Source: Paramecium octaurelia (taxonomy: Eukaryota > Ciliophora > Oligohymenophorea > Peniculida > Parameciidae). From it: DNA of 64,000 nucleotides. Positions 52,520-63,313 of this stretch are shown in pieces. Below the pieces are notes generated by a model, which saw nothing but the letters and a program-made list of their open reading frames with translations, was not told where the DNA came from and did not search any database. The position numbers and the translations under genes are program-made. The stretch spans positions 2,563 to 66,562 of the forward strand of contig CAJJDP010000093.1 in assembly GCA_905182995.1 (NCBI GenBank), read 5' to 3'. Every line of letters starts with the position of its first letter. Position 1 is the first letter of the stretch.

Positions 52520-52649
52520 AATCGCTTTTAACATCTTAAATCTAGTATAATTTATCTAATTATTTGAAATACGAATATTTATTAATAAGGTTTTGGCTAA
52601 TAATCATTATAATTATTAATTGTTTAAAGGATAATAATTGATGAATATA

Positions 52650-54000
52650 TCATTTCTTTTTGGATACTTTAGCAATTTTAACAGATTTTTAAGCAGCATC
52701 ATCCAAATCTGTGGCTGTCGTGATGGATACTTTGGTTTATGATTTAGCAAATTCGTCCAACATTTTAGCTCCTAAAAATGAGCATAATATTTACCTTGTT
52801 GAGAGTTGGTTCCAGTTAATCTAACAACCAAAGGTGTTTTAAGATCAACCAATTAAGCTGCTTTGATGATACCTTCAGCAATGATGTTGCATTTCATGAT
52901 ACCTCCGAAGATATTGATGAGGATGGTCTCAACTTTGGGGTGAGAATTCAAGATTTCGAATGCAGTTTTGACTTATTCAACATTGGCACCACCTCCAACA
53001 TCTAAGAAATTGGCAGGATCTCCTCCATATAATTTGATGATATCCATAGTAGCCATAGCTAATCCTGCTCCATTAACCATGCAGCCAATATTTCCATCTA
53101 AGGCAACATAATTCAATCCAGCGGCCAATGCCAATTCTTCATGAGGATCTACTTATTCAGATGCAACAGATGTCTTTCTCAATTCAACCAATTCCTTTTA
53201 TCTGAATTTAGCATTGTCATCAACATTAATCTTAGCATCGATACAAAATAATTTATTCTTTGGATCTGTTGCCCATGGGTTGATTTCAACTTGGGTAGCG
53301 TCAAGAGTAATGAACATCTTGTATAGATTCTTCAATTATTCAATTGCTTATTATCTGACTGCTTATAATTACAAAGTGTCGATCACTTTATTGGCAATTT
53401 GATCTGTTAATCCAGTATTCACATCAATTGGTAATACTATGATACTGTTTGGATCAGTCTTAGCAACTTCTTCGATTTCCATTCCTCCGTTGATCGAAGC
53501 AACAATAGCTGGTTTTTAGGAATTCCTATCCAAAATAAATGCTAAATATAATTGACGAACTATATCCACACCTTCATGAACAAGCACTGCATTTACTTAT
53601 AATCCCTAATCAATAGACGAAAATGCATACTTCTTTGGGTGTTTAATGAGTGACCAATTTGTATCCAATCATTTATTTGGTATAGTTGGCTACTTCTTCT
53701 GGAGTTTTGCAGATCTTGACTCCTCCTTTCAATCCACTTGATAGAGTTCCTTGAATTTTATATGTCTTGTATACCTTTGCCTCTTCCTCCTGCATGAACT
53801 TATGACTTCAAAATCAATCCACCACTAGGATCAAGTTTTTTAGCTACTTTGGCTGCGTCTTCTGCATTCAAGGCAATTTCTCCTTTCTACACTAGTACAT
53901 TGAATCTTCTCATCAAATCCTTACTTTGATATTCATGAAGATCAAAGCATTTTACAACCTTGTGTTATAATGCAGCCAACCTTGCAATTCGATTGAACAT
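52650..54000 (-). CDS. Succinyl-CoA ligase beta subunit, mitochondrial
   Basis: 425 residues, typical of the family. It pairs with the alpha subunit to convert succinyl-CoA to succinate in the TCA cycle with ATP or GTP formation. The N-terminus ([17 protein letters not shown]) is a basic, amphipathic mitochondrial presequence. The ATP-grasp domain starts with [11 protein letters not shown] and carries [12 protein letters not shown]; the centre has VEINPWA; the CoA-ligase half has [28 protein letters not shown] and NIFGGIMKC. Three introns (25, 25, 23 nt) leave exactly 426 codons. Nucleotide specificity (SUCLA2 or SUCLG2 type) cannot be called by eye. Confidence 0.95.
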
Positions 54001-54047
54001 TTATTTTAAATCTTTTTATGAAATCAAACCAATATAAATATATTATA

Positions 54048-55031
54048 TCATAATTTTCCTAGATGTCTTCTCACCTCCACTCTATTCCCAATTCTAAAGG
54101 TCTTGTACATTTTGGAGAAATACCAATCACACAATTTGCCTACTATCCATATATTACATATACCTATGAATGTATTTTCTGCAAAATTCAAATCCATCAA
54201 GTGAACAATCGAATTCATCAATCTTATATCTCCAAAATACTCTTTTCCTTCCTTTTGTTCAGACAAAACCAAATTGCACATTTGTGTAAATATCATTAAA
54301 CTAAATCCAAATAAATGATTTTTCATTCCCAAATCTATCTATCCAAACAACCCATGATCAAAGTTTTTCACTATTTCGTCAATCATTTTTGGGAATTTTT
54401 GAAAAAACGACTTCACCATAAAAAATGTGAATGATTATGTGCATTTTCCCAATCTAATTTTATCACTCAAGTCATAAAAGTAAGAGATTGGAATCCACTT
54501 GCAATCTTATAATTCCTATACATTTAATGTAACTTGGGGTTACTCACCTGAGACCATAAAGACATGACTACAAACTTTTAACCCTTTTGGAGCATCCTTG
54601 ATCTCAATATTGTTTGGAAGACGACCCAAATAGAATGTTTGGTGTTTCCTCAAATCCACATCCACTTCCTCCATCACTTCTCTTATCACAGCCTCAAAGT
54701 CACTCTCCTCATTGTCCAATTTTCCACCAGGAAAGCAAATCTCATTTGAATGTATGTCTCGTAGATTGAATTAACGTTAGCAAACCATCAATTTACATTC
54801 AAAACTTTCCTGTCTCAACAATTCCAATAAGTGACTTTAGCTGCAAATGCTCTTCATGTGAGCCTATCCTAAGGTTGGCAATTTTGAACTTATTGTATTT
54901 GGTGTCCAAAAAATGATTGCTACAGCAGCCTATTTTAAATTTGATTATTCTTTGAAGAAAACCTAGTGTTTGTTTTTGGCTCTTTGATTCCCATTATATA
55001 CGTACCATATAAATTTGGCATTCTTATTCAT
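54048..55031 (-). CDS. Nudix hydrolase, CoA-diphosphatase-like
   Basis: 327 residues, no intron needed, exactly 328 codons. The Nudix box GGKLDNEESDFEAVIREV followed by MEEVDVDL is complete, and FPGG just before it fits the NUDT7/NUDT8 (CoA-pyrophosphatase) branch that cleaves nucleoside diphosphates linked to another moiety. The 100 residues before the box are ordinary for the family. The 150 residues after it (with FFMVKSFFQKFPKM and further hydrophobic/helical segments) are longer than usual and unrecognised. No clear presequence or terminal SKL. It lies 47 bp upstream of the succinyl-CoA ligase start, on the same strand. Confidence 0.85.
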
Positions 55032-55190
55032 TAATTTAATTTAATTGAGAAATTCTCAAGTCAATTAAAATTCATATATACATTTATTTATATTATTTAA
55101 TCCTTAAAGGAATGGATTCAAATTTTAAATTACCATTTTAAAAAGTCCCTTCTCCAAGATATGCAAAGTGACGCTTTCCATAGAACCATT

Positions 55191-55484
55191 TCATAATTTT
55201 ACTATTTTTTGTAGTTAATAAAACATAAAGACTGATTTAATCAATAGATTTTTTCAATTCCTACTTTAGCAAGACAGGGGAGATTTTGAATTAGTAGCGA
55301 CCCTCAGCGATAATTTGCTTTGCTGAACTCGTCTGACTAGGATAGAGTTATTTTTCATTTCTAACCAATTGTCCTGAATTTTTTCAATATTTGCTGATTT
55401 TATATTATTCAACAGGATAGGAACATTATTAATGTCCAAATCTTTCTTCCTTTTTTAATGCCCACTGGCATTAATACATCCCAT
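55191..55484 (-). CDS. Small MGC protein with N-S-I-L-V-R-R motif
   Basis: 86 residues, one 33-nt intron (55232-55264), exactly 87 codons. It begins MGCINASGHQKRKK: Gly2 and Cys3 fit N-myristoylation plus palmitoylation, and the following Lys/Arg cluster would help bind membranes. Mid-protein it carries MKNNSILVRRVQQ. The same N-[PS]-I-[ILV]-[ILV]-R-R motif occurs in the tiny MGC proteins at 62403 and 63258. Otherwise polar and probably disordered. No known family recognised. Confidence 0.7.
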
Positions 55485-55598
55485 ATCTATTTTTTATTAT
55501 TAATTAATAAATTACTACTCAGTGAAAATATATGTAATGCAAGAAAATTTTATCCAGAATAATTAATAAAAAACAAGGAAAATATAAAAGGTATAAAC

Positions 55599-57055
55599 TC
55601 AATTAATAGATTTGATCACATTAACTTAATAGTTTTACTTGATAGTATTCTGCTGAATAGGGTTCTTAAAATTAAAATATACTGATGTAAAGTGAAGTAG
55701 GTTATATTTAATTTCTAAATCCTAGCTTTCTTTTTCCATCAACTGCTTTTCGAAATTTTAAGGCAGCAGCGGGTTTGCTTCAGCGATGCCTTCAAATGTA
55801 GATATGCGAGCCATATTGTTGTTTTATTGAACAGCCAAGCATTCCTAAATGTCCGAAGTAGAAAACCCAACCTTAACACTGTTTTTGCTTCCTTGCGTCT
55901 CCACAATACTAAACTGCATTTGGCTAGTCAGATTATCAGATGATATCACTTGTTCGTCTTGAGCAGCAATAGTTTTGACGTTTAAGTTGATTTATGTTTC
56001 GCCCATAAATGGCCTAAGATATTTATAGATGATATACTTTCTAATTGTCACGCAGCTTTAAAAATTGAGATCACACGAATTCCTCTGTTTTTTGTGGTGT
56101 TTCTTCTTTTCTAATTTAATTGCTTAATTGGTCCAATCCAATCCCAATTCAACCGTGTTTTGTAACTTGGATAGGAACAAGCCTCTCAGCATTGCGTACT
56201 TGGGCTTAGCACTTGGCTTTAGTTCCTTGACATATTTCATATACCTAAATTAAATTGAGGATGTACTTGAGCATTGAATTGGGGCACCCAAAACACAAAT
56301 CTTCCAATAAGGCATTTTCTTTCAGCCTACCAATTTTGTCTAATCTTTGATCGTCTGCTTTTTCGATTTTCATCCAAGGCAAGTGTTGCGTGATTAGGTA
56401 GATGAGAACATACCCGAGGGATTCGAGGTCGTCTTTGGGTGTTTGTTCTATTCCTTGATGAGCTGCGAGACTGGCGTATCTGCTGGTGCCGATAAATGAG
56501 AATGATTTCTTTTTGTTTATGAAATTTGAATCGGAGTCTTTTGAAATTCCGAAATCAATCAAATAAATCTTGTCTGAGCCATTTTTGCTCAGTATATTTT
56601 CTGGTTTGATGTCTCTATGAATTATATTCCTAACATAAATCATTAATTATACTTTTTGTGCATCTATTCCAAAATCCACAGCAATTGGTAAGCTATACTA
56701 TTAATACACTGTGACGACAATTGGCCATATTGTTTCTGATAGTAGATGAGATCGTGTCCCAGCATTTTGGTTACCATAATGTTGCATTTCTTATACTCTC
56801 CATGCCACAACAATTCAGGAATTGATGGAACTCCCTTCAATTTGCCCAACATGTCGATCTTGAGTTAGAAGAATGTGTTACTTCACGCACTAGAGTGCCA
56901 AAACTGGCCATCTCCTTTTTCTCCACCTTAATTGCTACTCCTTTGTTTGTTTTCATGCATTTCCCGTAAAAAACTATTCCAAATGAACCTTGTGACAGTT
57001 TCTTTATTATTTCGTATTGATTGTCGATAATGTCCCCTATTTAAATTTAGAGCAT
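55599..57055 (-). CDS. Casein-kinase-1-like protein kinase
   Basis: 463 residues; three introns of 23, 23 and 19 nt leave exactly 464 codons. Kinase domain at about residues 8-300: Gly loop LSQGSFGIVFYG, VAIKVE lysine, catalytic HRDIKPEN, metal-binding LIDFG, then SRYASLAAHQG where CK1 enzymes have the diagnostic RYAS.NAH.G. The family's ARRDDLESLGY is PKDDLESLGY here, followed by LPW. NLIQELKPSAKPKYAMLRGLF matches the end of CK1 domains. The 160-residue C-terminal extension is unrecognised. CK1 kinases phosphorylate acidic or pre-phosphorylated Ser/Thr targets and are greatly expanded in Paramecium. Confidence 0.93.
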
Positions 57056-57364
57056 TAATTTATTATTAGAAAGAGAAGCAGAATTTAATTTAGTTATGTT
57101 TTATAGAAGAGATTAAATGGGAAATAATAAGCGAATAATTTGTATATTCGAGAATCTTATTCCTTTTTGGGTTTATAAAATCCTATAATTAAATTATAAG
57201 AATGATTGAAATAACAAAATATCACTTCTTAATTTTAATAAAATGAGGAAGTGAATTATTATTTGGTATTTTAAAAGTGTATTCAATAATTTATTACAAA
57301 ACAAAAATTAATCGTATATTTTTAGTGTCCTTCAAATATATGTAATTTTGTATAATTAATTAAA
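57056..57364. promoter_or_regulatory. Divergent promoter region
   Basis: 309 bp between the CK1-like kinase start and the B-box/WD40 start, transcribed away from each other. AT-rich; no distinct element. Confidence 0.4.
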
Positions 57365-59911
57365 ATGGGAAGTTGTCAGTCCTCCAACACCGTGGATGTG
57401 TAATGCAATCACAATCGACCCCACATAGCAATATGTCTGGGCAAGGCATGCACAAGAGACGAGGGAGACAGAAGACTATGCGAAGAATGTCTGGTTGACC
57501 ATATGTGCAATGATCGCATCACGATAGATGATGGTATGCAGTGATTCTCTATTGAAAAGCAATCAAGTTCGATAGTTACGGGATTTAGGAAATAGTGGAC
57601 AAGTTTGATCGAGATTAAAATTCCCCTAATGCAACTGGTGGATTAACTTAAACCTTAGCGAATTTTAAAAATAATTTCTTTGAGAGCTTTAAATCATATC
57701 AAGGATATTATGACATCTATTTGAATCAGTATCTACTTTAAGGAATGCCTGATGCAGAACTATTTGGAGATGCCGCTAGTTAAATTGTGGAGGCATTTGA
57801 AAAAAATGATTTAGGTTATATCTAAAAATAAGGATGCTAGATATTACTCAACACATACAACAATCCATCATTGATCAAATAGATAGTCGGAAATTTGGAC
57901 TAGGCATCGAAGAAGATCTCAATATATTAGAGTTAAGTGGAATAGAAAATGCGGAGGTTATAAGACTCATTCTTCAAGGAACTTCTCTCATTGCCATATA
58001 ATACTGCCAAATCATTCAATGGTTCCATTTTGAGCATTGATCCAAAAACTTATTCATATGAATTCTCAGCTTATTTGACCACTGTCGATACAAATAGGAC
58101 GAGTGGTTCATTGATTTCGTTGAATTGCACTGATCACAATCAAAAAATCTAGGTGATCTGTTGTGATAGATGTCCCAATAAAGACGTAAGATTGTGTGGT
58201 CAATGTTTGATAACTCATAAATGCAATGCGGGATAGAGAATTAAATTGAAATCTTTCGGTTAGGATCAAGCTGCAATAATTGAGGCTGCTATGAAGTACC
58301 AAAAGAAGGTAACCCTGCTTCTTGATATACATATAGAAATAAGAGATATAGGATGCTAAATCCAAGGTAAAAGCCTTATTTGAAGACCTTATGAGGTAGA
58401 GCATTAAGGAAATTGAACTGTTGGGATAGAACTCTAAACGAATGATGCTGGATTCTCAGTTGGATGGGATCGACTCGCAGATCAAGCAGGAATTGCCAGC
58501 TTACGTAAATAAGTTAAAACTAGTACATATTGATATTTTATTAGTGGTATTTGCCAATCGAAGCATGGTGAGTTTAGACTAAAGAGGTGTGGCAATCATT
58601 GCTTACTTGATTCAACATCCAGAAATAAAAAACTAATTGGTTGCCTTTGATGCATCCAGCAATGCAGTTTAATTCTTGAATAAATTAGTTGTCTAATTAG
58701 AAGACGTCTCCAAGAGGTTCTTATAGAGTGTATCCCAAGTTGAAGACAGTATGATTGATTATAAAATATAGTTGCCACTTTTGAAAAGAAACCAAGTTAA
58801 AATCTGGAATCCTCTTAAATATTCACAACCAACATTGTGGCCAATTATGGTGCCACCATAACTCCTTTGGGCTTGAACCAGTCATTGTAAAGGTAACCAT
58901 CAGCTAATTTAAATTTCAAAACAGATTAATCTTTTGAGAATAAAATAGATGCTTGTCCTGTAATCAAAGTGCTTAAAGATTTTGGAGAAGATCAAGACAA
59001 CTATGTGAGTGACATCATCTTCTATTAAAATCATCTGATCGTCTCAACTGTGGATGGATTGATCGTTATTTATAAAGGTATCGGGGACAATAAGATTGGA
59101 GAATATTAATTTGAAGGCAAATGCACTAGCATCTGTGGATTTGTATATCAAGGCAAATTGGCGGTGGCTGCATGGTAAACTTAATATTCTAAGCGTGTAG
59201 CATTGGTAATTTCGAAGAATAGATCATTGGAATAGTCACTTTTGAAAAGACCATATCTTTTTAAGGTCAATTACAAGGACACTCTGATCCGATTTTGATG
59301 ATAAAACAATTGATAAAACCAGAATATCTGGTCAGTTGTTCAGGAGATCATAGTGTCAAGATCTGGGATACTAGCTCAAGTGGATTATTGGACAGCATTA
59401 AGGCAAAGACCATCAACAATCATAAGATGGCAGTCAGGGATGTCATTCTAATTAATAGTAATCAACTCGTATCTGGGTCGTTTGATGAGACCATCCAAAT
59501 CTATGATCTGAAATCAGATCGAATCATCTATGCCATCCAATGCGAGGATTGGATTTATTGCGTATAATTTTGAATTGATTGCAGTTACAAAACATCACAG
59601 AGAAAGCGTTTGCTGCAGGCACTGGCTCTGGAGATGTTAGAATTATTAGTACGTCTAATTATAGCGAGATGCAGAGAGTCAGAATCGCTCCCAATTACAT
59701 TAAGAGTATCATGGTGTTTTCTAATCCCAACTACATGTTCTTATCATGCAAAAATAGAGACAATTACATCATTCGCATTTAGGAATATAGACAAATCGAT
59801 TACATTACGAAGACTGATGAAGTTGACTTTGTTCCTGAGGGGATCTGCGTTATTGACAATTACATCTTATATGGAGAGGCCAATTCAGTTAAAATTAAAT
59901 ATGCTAGTTGA
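57365..59911 (+). CDS. B-box zinc-finger / WD40 protein
   Basis: About 820 residues. Two B-box-like Cys/His zinc modules: residues about 14-58 (CNHNRPHIAIC...CEECLVDHMC) and around 58130-58250 (CTDHNQKIQVICC...CGQCLITHKC). A helical, Gln/Lys-rich coiled-coil region follows (about 58290-58790), and the last third (about 58950-59911) is a beta-propeller with clear WD40 blades (CSGDHSVKIWDTSSSG; SGSFDETIQIYDLKS). The order resembles TRIM-type proteins without a RING. The N-terminus MGSCQSSN also fits N-myristoylation. Introns near 57534 (26 nt) and 58308 (28 nt) were placed; at least one more around 58800-58900 is needed and was not resolved. Stop TGA 59909-59911. Confidence 0.82.
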
Positions 59912-59947
59912 TATATTATATTTTATATAATATAATATAATTTTAAT

Positions 59948-62202
59948 ATGTTTGAGGATAGATATCAAAATCTATTTGCATCATCCAATAAAATCGCTGC
60001 CTTATCTATTGATTGTAATTATTACATTTGTTATTCTAAGCCAATTACATCAAGAGTGGAAGTCTTCGTAGAATCTTTAAGAATGTTCAATATGACGTTT
60101 ATGAGAATCAACAATTATAAGAATTTAAGTTATATCTTGATTCAATTCCTGTTGAGTATCTAAAAGAGTATTGATAATCTTATAATGTTTGAGAGTTCAA
60201 AATGATTCTGTACTATTGCGGTTCTTGTATGCTCATCAATTTGTAAAAGAAGACACAGTTAATTATTTTGTGGATCACTTGAATTGGTTAAACAATCCAG
60301 AAACCATGAATTTGGAAGATATCCCATAATATTCTAAATTAGTATAAATTATTGGGAGAGATGAAATGCTAAGACCTGTGCTTCACATTTCCTTAAGTCT
60401 CCCCCTCGATGACTTATTTATTAAAGCAATCTCAAATAAACTTATTATTATGGAAGATTATATGTTTGTTCCCGGTAAAGTAGAGAGTTGGATTATAATT
60501 GTTGATTTAAGTCAAACTAGCCAAAATATTGAACCTGAATTAATTGAATAAGCAATCAAACACTTTGTCACTAATTTTCCTATGTCTTTAGAGCAAATCT
60601 ATTTTTTAGAAGTAAATTTGAAATTGAAATAAATTGGTGAAAATGTTTTAAGACTACATGAAATAAAAAAATTGAATTTTTCTCATAAAATAACAATTAT
60701 GGACAAAGCAAAGTATGAAAAAGAGAAAATCCAATTTTTATATCCAGAATACATTCATTTATTTGAAACTGATCATTTACCTAATCAAAACATACCGTAA
60801 AACCAATAGAATTAATCTTCAATATTTTAATAATAGCCATCATAATCCTCTTTTCTACTTCCATCCTCTCCAAATCAAGTGATCCATAATTAACCTCATC
60901 AAATAACACAGCCACCAGTTCAGTTAATTCTTAATTAACCGCAACCTACTTTTTATGGTCTCCCACCAAAATTATCAAATGATGTAGAATTAGTTGGACC
61001 ACTCTATCCTATGATTGTATATGCCTCTGCCTTACCATAACCATATGTACCAGAATATCACAAAAAGGAATTCTCAATACAACCTGCAACTCAAGTAGAT
61101 CCTCATCATCAGTTAATCAATAGCAATTAAACTAACTATTCTCATAATATCCCTAATAATTTCAACACTTAGAACAATTCTCAAAAATATCAAGGTGGTT
61201 ATTCCAATCCAGATCATCTTTTGTAAATTATTATTCATTTATACTCTTAGTAGAACCAAATATGACGACATAATCGACTAATATAATTGGAACAAATATG
61301 GAGTAACTCAATAATAACCATCTGTTGAGCCTGAAGTAATCATTCATGATGTAAATATGCACATTTCCTCATCTCTTCAATAACATACATCGTTAATCCC
61401 TACAATTTAAGAAACACAATAAGCAATTAAAAAAAATGACTTCAATTTTAATCGTGACATCTATTCAACCTATAATAATAATAATCATTTCTAAGATCCT
61501 CTTTTAAACTATAAAGATCATTTCCCTTAAATTTCAGAACATCCTAGCTTTACACATTATGAACATTAACCAGACCCTCCAAGTAAATACACCAAGATCC
61601 CACCTATTGATTCAGTGACTCCATTTAATTAATATCATTAAGGGTTTGGAATTGATCCATAGCTCCATCAACCATATGAGAAGATAGACTCCTATCCTCC
61701 CATTCATCATTTAATCGAAAAGAAATATGATTTCGGTCCAATTCCTAATAGACCATCAGAACACTCATTTACGAACTCCTAAATTACCTATGATAAACCC
61801 TTCATTCCTGATCGCAGCTCTCTTGACACTCCAATCACAACCATGAATTACATTCAACCAAAGTACTAAAGTTATGTGCCGTAGACATTAAATAATAGTC
61901 AATTAAATTACTAACCATCGCATCCTAAGACAGTTCCTTTGTCATCAATTCCCTAACATTTTGACTATTCTCCTTACAATCCAAAACAGCTTTTAAGTCC
62001 CACTCCAAGCAGTAACAATCTATACACTGCACCTAATTATCCCATTCCTACCATCAAACAAATTGAACAGACTAAAATAGTAGAGTAAGATGGAATCAAA
62101 TTCTAAGATGAGACCATGGTTATAGGTGACAATGATCATAGATAAACCAAATCTTCTAATAGAGATCCTGCATTGGAATAATAACAATGTGCAATATATT
62201 GA
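59948..62202 (+). CDS. Sec14-like (CRAL-TRIO) protein with Pro/Gln-rich tail
   Basis: 720 residues; three introns (26, 38, 28 nt) leave exactly 721 codons. The N-terminal 270 residues fit a CRAL-TRIO lipid-transfer domain with its helical CRAL-N part: VLLRFLYAHQFVKEDTVNYF, then GRDEMLRPVLHISL, and SWIIIVDLS with the conserved hydrophobic strand and Asp. Such domains bind and exchange phosphoinositides or other lipids. The remaining roughly 450 residues are low complexity, rich in Pro, Gln, Asn, Tyr and His, and likely disordered. It starts only 36 bp after the stop of the B-box/WD40 gene. Confidence 0.8.
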
Positions 62203-62402
62203 TATTTTTATATGAATATTTAAATATTTAACAACTATAATTAATTATTATTAATCAAACTAATTTAGGATACTTATTTATATGAATAATATCAAAAATG
62301 AATTCGAATATAATATTAATTAACTTGATTTTGTTATTTCACTGATGCTATGGTTATACTATTCAAAGTCTAAATCATTAAATCACTTTAATATTAAAAT
62401 AA

Positions 62403-62612
62403 ATGGGTTGTTCGTAAACTAAGACAAAATAATCAATATTGGCCAATCAAAATTATTTGCAATCTGCTCAGAACGAGGCTATGACTCAATCAAATATTGA
62501 GAAAGACAATATTAAGTATAATATTCTGAAGAATCCTATCATTATAAGAAGAACGGAAAGAAGAAATAAGTTGCCTAACACTCCAGCTGATACTCTAACA
62601 TGGATCTAATGA
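62403..62612 (+). CDS. Small MGC protein with N-P-I-I-I-R-R motif
   Basis: 69 residues, no intron. Starts MGCSQTKTKQ, a dual myristoylation/palmitoylation signal. The C-terminal half has KYNILKNPIIIRRTERR, closely matching KYQIKKNPIVLRRAHS in the oppositely oriented neighbour at 63019-63258. Polar, Gln/Asn-rich, no known domain. TGA at 62610-62612. Confidence 0.7.
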
Positions 62613-63018
62613 TTATCTTTATATATTTGTGCTCAATTTATTTAATTACAAAATTATGTCAGATGAAACAGTAGCATCTTTTTGAATCCTTTTTAATTTT
62701 TATACATCTTTAATTCATAATTTTTTTTAATTTTAATTATTCTCTAGTTTGTAAGATAAGCATTTCAAAAACAAATGACTATCTGAATGAATATTTATTT
62801 CAAATCAAATAAGCTTTCATAATATTGATATATATTCTTATTATCATCACGTGAGAACATAGATGGAAAACGAATTTATTTGAAGGAATTCAAAAGATTC
62901 TTATAGACGATTGATATAATATTGTTGTAGAAAAAGAAATTGAGACATCAGTAATTTTATTATTTCTAATTCATTTAGTCTCCATTTTGATGTATTTCAT
63001 GAGAAATATTGTACATCA
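62613..63018. other. Convergent intergenic region
   Basis: 406 bp between the two convergent MGC genes; very AT-rich, no coding-like frame. Confidence 0.45.
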
Positions 63019-63258
63019 TCAGTTTTATTGATGGACTGATAATTGTGAACGTTAATCGAATTTATGTATGCTTGAAGTAGCAGAATGGGCTCTTCTTAGC
63101 ACAATTGGATTCTTTTTTATTTGATATTTTTCTATCTAGAGTTGTTGTAAAATAGCAATTTCATCGGATTCCTCTTGTTGAATTGGTGATAGGTTTTAAG
63201 TCAATTGGAGAGATTAAAGCTTGAATTTGTTTTTCTTTTAAGGATGAGAACAGCCCAT
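63019..63258 (-). CDS. Small MGC protein with N-P-I-V-L-R-R motif
   Basis: 79 residues, no intron, exactly 80 codons. Starts MGCSHPQKKNKFKL: lipidation signal plus basic patch. After a Gln/Glu-rich stretch comes EKYQIKKNPIVLRRAHSAT, then a Ser/Gln-rich end. Arg-Arg-x-x-Ser after the motif would fit a basophilic kinase site. Convergent paralogue of the gene at 62403. Confidence 0.72.
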
Positions 63259-63313
63259 TTAAAATAATTAATGAGATTCAATCTTTTTAATTTACTTAAC
63301 TAAATACATATGA

